DNA of 64,000 bases from Adiantum capillus-veneris (GCA_014529385.2 CM043967.1:127017182-127081181), one strand, 5' to 3'. Shown: positions 1 to 12,461, numbered from the stretch's first letter. Numbers and translations: made by a program. The notes: generated from the sequence alone by a model not told the origin.

Positions 1-1027
1 ATTTTGTGAAGCTTTTGGTGTCTTGTAGTTCTCTTTCAACGCTCTTGGGTGACATCACTATAGAGGTGTTTCAGTTTGTTTGTTTCCCAACAGGGCGTCA
101 CCGCGACGGACGTCCATAGCATAGCTCTCAAGCATCAACATAAAACTATTGATACAGGGGAAGCAACTCGGATGCGGCATGGAAACTCACTAGAATGTCA
201 ACCCTAATGAAGTGAACTCGAAGAGATGCAACTACTAACTCTACAAGCAAATCAATCGCACTAAAGCCAAGTAATCTGCGTATGTCATTCTACACAGCTC
301 TGTACAGTTATCACGCCCGTTCACCATGCAAATCATATCGGAATCGCACGAAACTTGAAGGGAAGCTACAAGGGACTATCAAGAACATATCCTATCACTG
401 TCACAGCATTCTGGGGAGGTACATGGATCGTGATCGTTCGTCCCCAAGTATGCAAAAACAGTAAACGGATGACCCTAAAGGGTCGTTTTTAGGTCCCTAA
501 AGCCTCTCCTAGGGTCAAAACAACATAAAATACGCATATAAATACTCAAAACAATGATCTAAGGCCTAAATAGATGCATTTGAAACCTTCACCGAATCTT
601 GAATGCTTACACTTGAACGAAAGAGCAGAGTAAGAGGAACACAATGCAAGAAACAAAACTGAATTTGGATTATTGTAGCCACAGAAGCAATGATTACAAG
701 TTGGAGCAAAGAGGTAGCTCTTTGTGCGTAACGCAATATTCACTTATCTTCAAAAAAATTCTCCCGTTTCCCACTAACCTTAGTGTATTATATACCTAGG
801 GCTTTCTAAAGTGGCCAGCGGCCAACTTCTCATGGACCTTTACATACATCAATGGAAAAATTACATCTTTGACTTAGACTTGACATAGATGATTGACATT
901 AGGCTTTTACAGGTTTTGATGTATTAAACATCGGAAAAATAATGTGACCACATCAAAACTTTGGCCGGCTGACCCAACGGGCGCCTTGGCTAGGTTGGCA
1001 CTTGTATGTTGTTATCACCTCCAAACA
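1..1027 (-). mobile_element. LTR (partial) of a minus-strand gypsy-like element
   Basis: The right end, CTCCAAACA, is followed at once by a pyrimidine tract (polypurine on the minus strand), so this is the start of a 3' LTR read on the minus strand. The arrangement matches the left LTR of element 1 (15590-16516), which ends CTCCAACA before a near-identical tract. Scattered short stretches also look shared, such as an 'aatcgcac/atc..aaactt' segment near 340-355, so the two LTRs are probably diverged relatives. The other end of the LTR may lie near 78 or left of the window; I cannot place it. No coding sequence was recognised in it. Confidence 0.55.
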
Positions 1028-1064
1028 CTCCCCCCTTCCTAGCTCGTGTCGTCCCTTGACACGA
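1028..1064 (-). other. Polypurine tract plus adjacent hairpin
   Basis: On the minus strand a 13-nt purine run (AGGAAGGGGGGAG) directly abuts the LTR, as expected for the plus-strand primer of an LTR retrotransposon. Just beside it lies a 7-bp inverted repeat, tcgtgtc (1044-1050) and gacacga (1058-1064). The same tract-plus-hairpin layout occurs twice in element 1. Confidence 0.65.
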
Positions 1065-2152
1065 CCATTTGTAGTCTGGTCTTCTTGTTGATGATACTCC
1101 TCCCTTCCTTGATTGATTTATATCTGGCATGTTTTGCTTGTTCAAATGGGGTGCCCATTTTTCTTTGATTGATGAACATGTGTTCTTTGTGATTTGGATG
1201 TTGTGAACGAGGCATTTGTGCATGTTGTTGCACATCCTGCTTTACCTTTCTATTTGTGTAGTTGGTCGATGATACCTGCTTCCTGGTGCAATTGACTTTT
1301 TATTGGAGCTCGTACCTCAAAATGTTTGAGACTTTGACGTGTGTGCACTGGCATCTCGAATTTGATTTTGTTTGCCACTTTGTCAATAGAGATTTGTTGG
1401 TATCTTTGAAGATAAGAGCTGCTCTTGTCGAAGCGTATTTGAGAACAATGTGGCCCCAAGTCTTTATCTCTTTGAAGATCGTGTAACAATTTCTTTATTG
1501 GTTTCATTTGATGGAAGGAATATATACAATAGAATAGTGATGGGTGTTTCTAAATTAGGGTCTAGAACCTGAATGACCAAAGGGAAAAACCCAGTGGGAA
1601 AAAATGCATTTGGTATACGCTCTTATTGGGGTTGAACACTTGGAAGTTGAGTACCTGTTCATGCAAGGTGAGAGCTTGGGAGAAATAAAGTAAGAGTGCG
1701 TAATGCAAGTGCGAATTATGGGACACTCTATATGCACACAAGAGTTCTTTGAAGAAGATCATGCGGTGTGAAAAAATGAGTTGTTGGGTGCTTCAAGGAA
1801 CAAATGTAGCACATGTGATATCCGAGGACATCTCAATAGCTTCCACATTTCCAAGAAGGGTTTTTGATGTTGAAGTTTATCCACTCATTACTCACTATGC
1901 ATAGTGCGTGAGTGTCTTTTGGACTCTCTTCTTCACTTTACCAAACTTAAAATACATAGACTTGGATTCTTATGCTCACCTATACCAGCATGAGTGACAC
2001 AACATAAATATGCTCAACTCCTCCACCTTGAGCAGTACCTAGAATAGCTAAGACTCTTAGACCATAGAGAATATTACTTGAAGCTTTGGGACTAATGCCT
2101 TGCTCATTTAGTGGCTCAGCTGTCCGACTCTTGACTCTTATGCCATGTATTT
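1065..2152 (-). other. 3' internal non-coding part of the left element
   Basis: About 1.1 kb between the polypurine tract and the ORF at 2153. Only short ORFs are present, and none resembles a known protein. By position it is the 3' untranslated internal region of the minus-strand element, comparable to 16553-17984 of element 1. No other structure was seen. Confidence 0.4.
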
Positions 2153-3117
2153 TTAATGGCAACTTGGACTTACCTGTTCATGGCCTGAAACCCAATGCCA
2201 TAAGTTCTTGAGATTAAGGCCTCTATCATTGCTTTGGTCTTTGGATGCCACCATTTTGTCGAGTAGGTTGGCATATTTTGGCTCCTCTTGACTTGCTTGT
2301 TGTATGTTGATAATTCTTTGTAAAACAAGTCCTGCAGCTCTGCTAGGGCTTGATGTAGCCTTTGCATTAATTTCCATGAGAAGCGATTGTTGAGATGTGT
2401 GGGTTCTCTGTGATTGAGTTTCCACTAGCAATTTTGGAACCCATCTTGTTTTGGGTCCTTGTGTGACCGTTTTTGGCATTTTATCTTCTTCTATAATTTG
2501 ATGGATACTAGGCTTTGGTATCCAAACCTGATGATTTCCGTTGTAAAAGCCTTGCTTTTGTAATTGATGACAAGGTATCCATCTATAGATTGCAGCAGCC
2601 TTGGTTGTAATTGGCTTCTGTTGGCTTTTGGTTGTCATTGCTTGCTTTGGGGTAGAACCTTGTGCTGCTTGATTTCTCTTCATTGTTCCCGATTGAGCTA
2701 CAATTTTTGGTAACCATATTGGAGTGTTACCTTCATAAACTCCTTGTGCTTCATGTAGCTTCATTGGAATCATCCGTTGATTCACCTGTTTGTGTTGGGT
2801 ATCTTCGTTGAAGTCTGATATAGGTAACCTATAAAGGCCATCATAAGTGTAATCCGTTAGAACTCTCGTGGATTCATTGGTTTTGATGAACCTCACGTTG
2901 GGTTTGTTGATTAGAGGATGCTTCTCCTCTAAGTCTTCAGCAATTTCCACTTTTGCTCTTCCAAACTCCCGCATTTTAGTTGATTGGTTTGGCTTCCAAT
3001 GAGCTACATGATCACTTGAAAAATATCCATAAGCCATGCCTTGAGGTTTGGCTTGATATGATTGATAAGCCTCATGGTCTTGTCTCAACCCTCTTGTTAA
3101 AGGTGTTGCAGCGATCA
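2153..3117 (-). pseudogene. Post-integrase ORF fragment with repeated W-x-P-K motifs
   Basis: An open frame of roughly 320 codons, ended upstream by the LINE junction near 3117, so its N-terminal part is missing. It is rich in K, Q, T and P and carries short related motifs: IWLPK, RWIPC, VWIPK and RWVPK. The 3' ORF of element 1 (17985-19274) has a similar Q/K-rich tail with VWVRR and VWIRH, and both ORFs lie upstream of a similar polypurine tract. I infer this is the equivalent region of a related retrotransposon. No catalytic motif was seen in the surviving part, and the function of the W-x-P-K tail is unknown. Confidence 0.45.
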
Positions 3118-3118
3118 A

Positions 3119-4447
3119 TTGGAACAAATGGTACTTGACTTTATGCAAGAAGAAGGCATTGAAGAGGTCACTATTTGCAATGCGGTAATCATGCTTTTGT
3201 TGTATGCGGATGATGTAGTGCTTCTGGCACACACTTTAGTAGATGCACAAAAGCTTATGGTTGTCCTTGAGAACTTTTGCTTGCATAGTGGGCTGATTGT
3301 AAATGAATCCAAAACAAAGGTTATGCTTGTGAAAACCAACCATAAGGAGAAGCCATGCATTGTGTACAACAACGAGACACTTGAAGTTGTTGAGAGCTTT
3401 AAGTACCTTGGCCTTGAGGTTCCATCCAATCACAAGTGGCATGAATGTGCTATGCGTCGTTTGGAAGCGGGAAAGAGAGCATATTATGCATTTGAGAACA
3501 TGTGTAATGCGGGAAACATCAAGTGTTGGGTTCTCAAAAAGTATCTTTTTGATGCATTGGTGACACCGGTTCTTCTTTATGGAGTTGAAGTGTGGGGTGG
3601 GAGCATCTCAAAGTCTACTTGGAAAGAGTTTGAGAATGTCCAAAAGCGTTTTCTTACAAACTTTCTCCAAGTTAAGACACAAACACCATATATTCTCCTA
3701 CTTCTTGAGTCAGGATCTCTTCCAATTGAGGTTATGGGCATGGAAAGGGTTGTGGAGTACATGATAAAGATGCGTCAAAACCCCTCACATCGACTTCCTA
3801 CAATGGCATGGGAAGCAAGCAAAAAAGTTCAAAAGACGCATAAAAGCAAGATCTTGAGCACGGGATGGATGCAAGACATAAAGAAGTGGTTTGGGAGATG
3901 GGATGCATTACACTTGCTACATGATGCTTCAATTGACTCTCAAGTGAATGAAGCTTTTCTACAACGCCAATGTATTACGTCTTGGGAGAAATCCGGTGGG
4001 TCACGCTTCATACATTACACCACCTATATTGCACCCAACTACAAAACCATGTTCTTCGCTGAGAGAGGAAACTGTACTCACACTTACATGCTTGAGCCTA
4101 TTCCCTTGTCCGCGATACGCACTATCGCAGCAATTCGGCTTAGCTCCCATTTCCTTCGATGTGAGATAGGGCGTTGGGGCAATGGAGAAGAGTCAAATCG
4201 ATTGTGCACATTATGCTCACTGCAAGTTCGAGAGTCTGAGTACCACACACTACTAGAGTGCTCAGCTTTTGATCACATCCGAACTTGCTTCTCTCACATT
4301 TTCAGCCATAACTTAGACCTACACACTTTCCTCTCCCAGCCAAAGTGTGGGCTCTCCATTGCGACTCTCATCACTACAATTTTGGAGCATCGAGAGTCAC
4401 TCATCAGCCGTACACATACTACATCACATGTAACTTTGGTCCCATAG
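3119..4447 (+). pseudogene. LINE ORF2 C-terminal half (reverse transcriptase to zinc-finger end)
   Basis: This 442-codon open frame copies LINE RNA into DNA in intact elements. The catalytic YADD motif lies near residues 29-32 (LLLYADDVVLLAH). Typical LINE downstream segments follow: a 'NESKTKVM' motif, 'FKYLGLEV', and 'LLYGVEVWGG' of the thumb. Near the C-terminus is a Cys/His pattern, C-x2-C followed by H-x4-C (CTLCSL...YHTLLEC), matching the zf-RVT type. The endonuclease and the first half of RT are absent because of 5' truncation, so this copy cannot be autonomous. The frame itself has no internal stop, which suggests a fairly recent insertion. The first in-frame Met is not a genuine start. 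Confidence 0.85.
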
Positions 4448-4481
4448 GTCATATTTGACCTCCGAGGACGATAATAAAATA

Positions 4482-4491
4482 TATCTATCTA

Positions 4492-4565
<74 letters not shown>
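4482..4565 (+). repeat. (TATC)n-(TC)n tail of the LINE
   Basis: Four or more TATC units pass directly into about 34 TC dinucleotides. They follow the LINE 3' sequence 'taaaata' and are best read as its 3' tail, perhaps expanded later. Confidence 0.85.
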
Positions 4566-4573
<8 letters not shown>

Positions 4574-5689
4574 CTCGGATGCCCTGCAAAACAGCCCGCC
4601 ATAGCCATTTTGGACTTGGGCTTTCACATGTTGTCCGCCCAAGGTCAATAACCTTGGGCTTTGCTACAAAAAATATTAAGGGTGCATGCCCACGTCGGGC
4701 ACACATTCCTCAAAGCTTTGCCTAATGGAAAGATTGGCAATCCAAAGCCGCCGACTTTCCAAAGTGGTACAAAGTAGGCAACAACAGCAGAGGCTGTAAA
4801 TTTTTCAACATAACCTGAAATTTTGCAGAGTTGAAATTTTGCAAAGCTTGCTCGATTTCAAAGTTTTTGAACTTTCTATCGCGTCCATAATTATTTACAA
4901 CACTTATTGATGGGCAGTTTTTCGACGTCGGCTTTGGCAATCAAACCACTTCAACAACCAAACGAAGCTTACCAGTTTTCAAAGCAAGTGAAAATAGTAT
5001 CAAGTGGTTTTTTCTAAAGGCTACGGCAAGGCTTCAATTTTGGTATCTGACATCGAGGTTTCCAAAAGTATGGAAACCTGGTACATATGACAATTGTCTC
5101 TCGCACAACAAATATAGCTTTGAGCGAGTTTTTCCTTCGGAACTTCAAGACAACTGGCTACAATAGGGCAACAAGGTCGAACAATTTTTAATTTTTCTTG
5201 GTTTTCTATGTTTAAACCTTTAATTTGGAAAGGATTACTTGCTATGCAAAGCAAAGTGCTTTGATATAATTAATGAGAAGCAAGCTAAGGCTTCTAACTC
5301 GTGTCGAGGTATTTCCCATTGACAAAAGAATTGGCACACATGTTTGGAGATTTCACACTATAGGGATATAAGTTCAAATTTGACATAGGATAAGTTGAAT
5401 TGTGATGTATCCATGCATGCCAATCCCGATTGTGCATGGCACTTATGGTATGAGCTCACTCTATTGAGACTGTCACTCTAACCAAGGGCTTACTACATAG
5501 TATGCAAGTTAGGTAGAATTTACTTTACCTCAATCATGATTTATGCTTCTACTATAACCCCAGTTACTCTGGCACCAAGGATAAGGAAAGATATTGGCTA
5601 TTTAAAATGATTTAATCATGCAAACTTAATTCACGGGTGAAGCGCTAGAAGTAAGCCATCATCATGATACAATCACGATCACATCCAAG
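4566..5689. other. No gene recognised
   Basis: About 1.1 kb of AT-rich sequence between the LINE and the hAT element. Short ORFs only; no repeat family, motif or RNA gene was recognised. Confidence 0.5.
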
Positions 5690-6057
5690 CAGGGATTTTA
5701 ATTACGCGATGACGCATTTTGTTAAATGTTAATTATTGTTGTTATTATCACTATTTTTTTCATGCTAATAACATATCTAATGTCATGACCTACGAAAATC
5801 GGTAGAAAACGTAGAATCGGCGGGACAACCAACAATCCCGGCAGACCCGGTAGGTTTAATATGAAACCCGACGGGACAAGCAAGAATCCCGCCGGGCCCG
5901 TTGTGTACCCCCTCCATATTTGGCGGCTCTATATAACCCTTTTATAGACATCACATCACCTCTTCCTCTAAATTTGGTCATCCTTTAAAATTTAGAAGAA
6001 AAACTAAAGGTAAAAAAATGAATAGTCTTTAAAAAAAAATAAAACTTAATGTAACTC

Positions 6058-6645
6058 TGATCATGGATCATTAGTTCTTTTTCGGACTGAACTGATTCTT
6101 GAAAGGAGGTAGAAAGGTGAATCTTTGGGTCCGTATCTCTACATTTGGGATGGATTCATCTCATGTTTGGTTCACCGTTATATTTGCTATATTGATTAGA
6201 ACTTCTATCATGGGTCATTAGTTCTTTTTTGGACTGAACTGATTCTTGAAAAGAGATAGAAAGGTGAATCTTTGGGTCGATATCTCTACTTTTGGGATGG
6301 ATTGATCACATGTTTGATTCACCGCTGTATTTGCTTGCTATTCCGATTAGAGATCCAATCATGGGTCATTTGTTATTTTTTGGACTGGAATGATTCATGA
6401 AAGGAGGTAGAAAGGTGAAACTTTGGGTCGATATCTCTACTTTTTGGATGGACTGATCACATGTTTGATTCCACCGCTGTATTTGCTTGCTATTCCGATT
6501 AGAGCTCCAATGATGGGTCATTAGTTCTTTTTTGGACTGGACTGATTCATGAAAGGAGGTAGGAAGGTGAATCTTTGGGTTGATATCTCTACTTTGGGAT
6601 GGACTGATCACATATTCGATTCACCATTGTATTTGCTTGCTCATG
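6058..6645 (+). repeat. Four-copy ~150-bp tandem array inside the hAT
   Basis: Units begin near 6058, 6208, 6358 and 6509 with 'atcatggrtcatt'. Each carries 'ggactgaactgattc', 'gaaaggtgaatctttgggt', 'atatctctac' and 'gattcaccgctgtatttgcttgc'. The array lies in the leader upstream of the transposase ATG, after a probable 5' non-coding segment and before an intron-like acceptor (tattgcag, near 6783). Confidence 0.85.
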
Positions 6646-6796
6646 TTTGAGTAGATTGAGGTTTATTCCCTTCAGGCTTCACTACTATGCTTGTGTGTGA
6701 TATTGATTATAACACTAATGTTTGGTTTGAATAATACTTGAAAGAAGAGATAGCATACTGAGCTATGTTTATTGGTATTGCAGGCATCCAATAAGT

Positions 6797-7984
6797 ATGT
6801 CTTCCACCGGGAATGTGAGCGGTGATGTTGGTGTCTCAAGCCTGGCTTCCTTGAGGAAACCTCCTACCTCGATGCCAGGTCGTGCTTCGCAGGGCAAGCG
6901 AAAGGCAGTGGAAAAAGTCCAGGACCCGAGTGGAATTTTGCCACAAATTTAAAATAAGTATCAAGATTGTAAATGTAACTTTTGTGGCGAAGAGAAATCT
7001 GGAGGAGCACCAAGAATAAGGGATCATTTTCTAGGTGGCAATACCAGAATTCAAGGAGGAAAGTGCAAGGGCTTAGGTGCAAAAGAAGCAGCTATGCGCT
7101 TAAAATCTTTAATTGGTAAGCTAATTTCCACGAGCAAAAGATCAAAACTCTCTACTTTCGACCATCACACCCCGGTATCGATAAGATCAAAACAGTACGA
7201 GGGATCATTGGGTGTAATGCCCACCAATGGAAGCACTCAAAGCAGGGAACCAACTTCTCATATCGATGGAACTACACCTCCAAACCATGGATCTCCTGAC
7301 TTTTAGATAGGATCGTCAAAAAGTAGACAGGTTAGCTTACAGACGAGCTTCAAAACGCTTGCCTTAGAAGAAGCACAACTTGCACTAGCTAAAGCCGTCT
7401 ATTTCACTGGGGGATCATTGGCCATTGTCACCCATGATGCATGGAAGTCAGCTTGGAAACGCATTGGGGAGTATGGTGTTGGATTTACCCCTCCAACATA
7501 TCACCATATGAGAAACCAACTGTTGGATAAATGTTACACAAGCACACAACAGGATATTCAAAGGGTAATATTAAATGCAACAGAACAATCTAGATACACC
7601 ATAGTTAGTGATGGTTGGTCCAACGTTCAAAGGCGGCCATTGATCAACATCATGCTTGTATGTCCTCGTGGTGAATGTTTTATCAAAGCTGTGGATAGCT
7701 CTGGTCAAATAAAGTTTGGCAGTTTTATAGCTGACATCATTGGCGACGCAGTTGAGGAACTTGGAAAAGAAAATGTTGTCCAAGTAATCATGGACAATGC
7801 CAAAAATTGCAGGGCTGCAGGTAGGATACTTGAAAGTCGCTTCTCTCACCTATATAGTGCTGGTTGCAGTACACACAGCTTGAACTTGGTATTGCAAGAT
7901 TGGTACAAGAGTAATGACACAGAGTGGTTCAAATGGATAGTATACAATGCTCGCTTAATAGTCAAGTTTGTTTTGAAGTGTTAG
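6797..7984 (+). pseudogene. hAT transposase N-terminal two thirds (BED finger, DUF659)
   Basis: An ATG at 6797, 14 bases after a splice-acceptor-like tattgcag, opens a 396-codon frame. Two in-frame stops break it, TAA at 6950-6952 and TAG at 7303-7305, with no frameshift. Around residues 57-85 is a BED-type zinc finger (C-K-C-N-F-C, then GGAPRIRDHF and a Cys). Residues ~205-395 match the DUF659 / hAT RNase-H-like fold, with DGWSNVQRRPLINIM and later VIMDNAKNCRAAGRIL and CSTHSLNLVLQD. The usual C-terminal hAT dimerisation region is missing: the frame stops at 7982 and the tandem array follows soon after. Intact relatives cut and paste the element from the nucleus. This copy is non-functional. 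Confidence 0.85.
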
Positions 7985-8299
7985 AGGGTTCTTGACATGT
8001 ACCGTTAGAGGATGTCTACTATGTTAAAACTGCCGTGCAAAACTAGATTTTGCACCAACTACTAGACTCATCTGCAACAATTTGCGCTATATCGTCAAGA
8101 TCTAGTGCACTGACGATCGTAATCAACAATTGTCTAATTTTCTTTTTGAACTCTATCATTGAAGTAGCAGAAGGATCCATTTTGCCTGCAATGGTATTAT
8201 TGCAAACAACACATTGTGAAATATACCTATGTGCCACTGCATTTGGATCTTTTCTACGTGAAAGAAAAAATGCAATATAGACCATAGATCTCGTACGCT

Positions 8300-9460
8300 T
8301 TTGCAATGACACACCTAATCGCAATTGCAACCATGTTCCAATGCCTCACCATACGACAACTTACAAACAGATGCTCCTGTCATTCTAGCAGCAACACACC
8401 TAGTCGCAATTGCAACCATGTGCCGAAGCATGACTGACTGGGAGCAACATAAAACATAGTCACCCTACGCTTTTGCAATGACACACCTAGCCACAATTGC
8501 AACCATGTGCCAGTGCATCCACGCACGGTGACTTCTTTCAAACAGATGCTCCTGTCATTCTAGCAGCAACACACCTAGTCGCAATTGCAACCATGTGCCG
8601 AAGCATGAATGACTGGGAGCAACATAAAACATAGTCATCCTACGCTTTTGCAATGACACACCTAGCCACAATTGCAACCATGTTCCAGTGCATCCACGCA
8701 CGGTGACTTCTTTCAAACAGATGCTCCTGTCATTCTAGTAGCAACACACCTAGTCGCAATTGCAACCATGTGCCGAAGCATGAATGACTGGGAGCAACAT
8801 AAAACATAGTCATCCTACGCTTTTGCAATGACACACCTAGTCGCAATTGCAACCATGTGCCAGTGCATCCACGCACGATGTCTTCTTTCAAGATTCAAGC
8901 ATATGAAGCACTATGAAATTATTTGAGCACACATTCATGCATTAGATGCTACCGTCAATCTAGCAGCAACACACCTAGTCGCAATTGCAACCATGTGCCG
9001 AAGCATGAATGACGGGAAGCAACATAAAACATAGTCATCTTGCGTTTTTGCAATGACACACCTAGCCACAATTGCAACCATGTGCCAGTGCATCCACACA
9101 CGGTGACTTATTTCAAACAGATGCTCTTGTCATTCTAGCAGCAACACACCTAGTCGCAATTGCAACCATGTGCCGAAGCATGAATGACTGGGAGCAACAT
9201 AAAACATAATCACCCTACGCTTTTGCAATGACACACCTAGCCGCAATTGCAACCATGTGCCAGTGCATTCATGCACGATTACTTCTTTCAAATAAATGCT
9301 CCTGTCATTCTAGCAACAACACACCTAGTCGCAATTGCAACCATGTGCCGAAGCATGAACGACTGGGAGCAATATAAAACATAATCATCGTACGCTTTTG
9401 CAATGACACACCTAGCCACAATTGCAACCATGTGCCAGTGCATCCACGTACGATGATTTG
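8300..9460 (+). repeat. Seven-copy ~175-bp tandem array inside the hAT
   Basis: Units start with 'ttttgcaatgacacacct' at about 8300, 8471, 8646, 8821, 9046, 9221 and 9396. Spacing is 171-175 bp except one 225-bp unit, which holds about 50 extra bases (near 8890-8945). Each unit contains the core 'cgcaattgcaaccatgt' twice, so the unit is itself a doubled ~88-bp repeat. The array replaces the region where the C-terminal transposase should be and lies wholly within the hAT ends. Confidence 0.9.
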
Positions 9461-9830
9461 ATAAAAGAAATTTTAAACCTTTAAGTTTTAACGCAAAAAA
9501 CTCAAAAAAATATCAATAAAATAAGGAAGGGTTTAAAAAATTATTGCTACACTGCTTTGAGAATGTGGAAAGCTGCCAGAAAGTTTGGAGAAGACTTTTC
9601 AATGTACCTCTTTTGTGAAAATACAAGCACCGGTGTCACCTTTATATAGCCACGGCGGGCCTGGCAGGCAAATAGCTTTACCCGGTGGGCCCGGCGGGCT
9701 ACGAGCCGGTCTACAGGTCTCCCTGGAGGTCAAAAAAGATGAATGTCAATTAACAAAATATTTGTTATTTTGCATTTCTATTGTTATTAACCTGAAATTA
9801 TAGTGTGATCACGTCATTTTGAAATCCCTG

Positions 9831-10009
9831 CATCCAAAGTAGGTGGGTCAAGCTGTGACTTATCTTTTTTGTTGCATCTCTATAAGAGAGCATTGTACAA
9901 GCAGACTGTTGTACGCTTATCAGATAGGCTATGAAACAGACATTGTATGCACAGAAGCATACGCAAAGGGTACACACCATAGTCGAATAAGAGGTTTTCC
10001 TTAGCCTAG

Positions 10010-10098
<89 letters not shown>

Positions 10099-11560
10099 TC
10101 CGAATTTTTTGACGAGATAGTGAATTTATGCATGATTTTACTAAGATCTTTCTATGTTGGTCTGGTAAAACAAAGGGCTGAGAGCCATATGTCTTACGAA
10201 GGGATAAGAGCCATATGTCTTACAAAGGGTTAAGACCCATCTGTTTTTCGAAGGGCTAAGATCATCTGTTTTAGAAGGGCTATGAGCCATCTATGTTTGA
10301 ATGGCTAAGAGCCATCTGTTTGTAATCCATCACTGATTGCTATCAAGATCGAACAATTTTATCCAATTGAGTACCCATCCATCCGAATGGACAAGCAAGA
10401 ATCTTGCCATTAGTGATTTTTTTGGGTGTCAATGAGTCTCTGCGATTGACACTGGCTCCCGCTATATCAATTATGTGTCACGACAAAGCCCCTAGCTGCT
10501 GGTCAAATCTGTTTGCTAGATCATTTTTAGCACACTCTCACCAAAAAATTTAGATACTTAGAACAACTTGTTAAGGCTACAAGTGCTGCTAAACAACATT
10601 AATGGATGGTTGTTTATGCATATAGCAAGGCTATGTGTTGTTAATGAAAATGTTTCATTGATTGTACCTAGAAGAGACTTATGTTTCATTGATTGTACCT
10701 CGAAGCGACTTATGTTCAAACTTTTCAGCAAGGCTTGCAAATTATTTCAATAGAAAGGATTTAGTTTCTTTTAAAAAATGTTTACACTCCTCTTTCATGT
10801 GTGCTATGAGCATCATATTCTCCATAAGTATTGGCAAGTATGGTCATGGATAAGCAGGTTCGGATCTGTTTTTGCTAAATGTATGCACACTAGGTGTTAT
10901 GGGCCCTAGTGTTTAGCAAAGGCTTATTTGGAGCGGTATGCACATTCATGACATAGATCTAACAATCACCAATAAAGTTCATGGCTCAGTTTGGGTGCTT
11001 GTGGATCTTTCAAGTTAACCAAGATGGCTATTTATAACATTTTGATTCCTCATTCATGTTCTAAAGCATTGTGATCCCTGTTTACCAATCATTTTGGAAG
11101 ACTGTCTATAAACAGTGGGGAAACACACCTCAATATTGTCATTTATCCAAAGAGGATAGGCAGATTACAAGTGTAATCTTGTAATAAAGGATATGCGAAG
11201 TGGGTATGTTAGCATCAAGCAATCCAATTAGAAAGCATGCATCACTCTAGTAACTGGATTTTGTTTACCAGAAGGTTAACCATGTTTGCAACTAGGTTTA
11301 GTATCTTCAAGTGTAAGTCAGGTTCTCAACCTTGAACACTAGTTATGGTGGGGTTTACTGATGAAAATTGATAGCAAGTCAAGGACTTACACTTTGTTGA
11401 TGAGTTACATCAGCCATTTACTTTCATGAAAAGTGAAAAGAGGTACTATTTTGGGTACATCTTAGTTGTTATAACTTGTTTAGCATACTCACGTGAGTTA
11501 TAAATGGAGTCTACACGCTATGTTGGATATGTGTCGTTCACACAGGACGGTTACAAAGGG
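9831..11560. other. Intergenic debris with simple repeats
   Basis: No gene recognised. A pure (TC)n tract of about 84 bp runs from 10013 to 10096. From about 10160 to 10325 five or six degenerate ~30-bp units of 'gggctaagagccatctgtt' are arranged in tandem. The rest is unique AT-rich sequence. Confidence 0.6.
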
Positions 11561-11568
11561 ATAACAAT

Positions 11569-12090
11569 GTGGAAAATCAAGATGTTATCTTGATTTCATT
11601 GAACCTCCTATTGAACCGTGTTTTGGTCAAACAAATAGCTGGATCCTTGCATGATGCCACTGTGGAAAACATTAGTGTTCTTATGAAGATACCACCACTT
11701 TTGTTTTCGAGGACAAAAACGCTTCTCCAAGGGGGACTAGGCCAAGGGTCGGACTACCAAGGTGTGGACGTGGGAATACCATATGTACACGGCAAAGGGC
11801 CTATATAAAGGTTGGTAGGGAGCACGTATTCTATAGGTAGTTGCTTGGGACATCATAGTGTGTGTGCTCACGCGCATTGTACACAACACCCTACACTGAA
11901 ACGAGAATGCAATCGAAAAGGACTCTGTATAACAATCTCCATATAGAACAAACATATGGACATGGGAAGGGATTGATCAAATACAAAGGTGTTATGTTGA
12001 GCCATGCAAATGCAAGTGGCATGCATCTGAGATGGTGCGCAACTCGATTCATTGAAGAGGGCATAAGTATATACTAGCAGCAACAACCAG
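11569..12090 (+). mobile_element. Relic of a gypsy element 3' end and LTR
   Basis: The 80-codon frame from 11569 ends like a gypsy integrase C-terminus: VLVKQIAGSLHDATVENISV corresponds to the usual 'W+G....DATWE' stretch, followed by 'RTKTLLQGG' just before a purine-rich 'ccaagggggacta' at 11729-11741. After it comes LTR-like sequence with a TATA box, cctatataaagg, at 11801-11812. No second LTR, protease or RT was found nearby, so this is an old fragment. The assignment rests on a short, weak resemblance. Confidence 0.45.
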
Positions 12091-12401
12091 CTTGGTTTTC
12101 AATAGGGTCATCTATATTTAAGAGGATTCTGACATTCTGGGAAATCTCCCAAGAACTAAAAACACCTTATATGAGTAAGTAACATGCTTAAGATATATTT
12201 AGGTAGGTATCATGCTCAAAGCATAGCATAGAGAAACTAGGAGTTGAATGGTAATAGGTTTTCCATTGAGGGTAGAGGGAAAGTGTGTAAGTTGACATCT
12301 CATCATCATACACCACTTTTGGGTTTTTGATTGGTCCTATCTTTGATAACAAGAGTAACTGATCAATGCATTGTGTGAGTGTTAGCCAATTTGCAAGGAT
12401 A

Positions 12402-12461
<60 letters not shown>

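Larger units (their letters stand above)
3118..4565 (+). mobile_element. 5'-truncated LINE (non-LTR retrotransposon)
   Basis: The element begins abruptly inside the palm of a reverse transcriptase and runs through the 3' end of ORF2 to a tail of (TATC)n and (TC)n. It interrupts the minus-strand ORF at 2153-3117. The 5' truncation with an intact 3' end is what target-primed reverse transcription produces. I found no clear target-site duplication; the sequence after the TC tract does not repeat the bases before 3118. Confidence 0.8.
5690..9830 (+). mobile_element. hAT transposon with intact ends
   Basis: The left end reads CAGGGATTTTAATTACG and the right end, reverse-complemented, reads CAGGGATTTCAAAATGACG: imperfect terminal inverted repeats starting CAGGG, as in many hAT elements. 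They are flanked by catccaag (5682-5689) and catccaaa (9831-9838), an 8-bp target duplication with one mismatch; 8 bp is the hAT hallmark. G+C-rich stretches full of 'cgggccc/cgggac' sit near both ends (5815-5905 and 9648-9735). Inside are a decayed BED/DUF659 transposase and two separate tandem arrays. Length is 4,141 bp. Autonomy is lost. Confidence 0.85.

Noticed and set aside
8300-9460. Regular repeats that might suggest a CRISPR-like array
   Set aside because: Units are ~175 bp, near-identical along the whole length with no unique spacers, and lie inside a eukaryotic hAT transposon.
9798-10133. 111-codon ORF with a long Arg-Glu run
   Set aside because: Translation of the (TC)n tract; no coding support.
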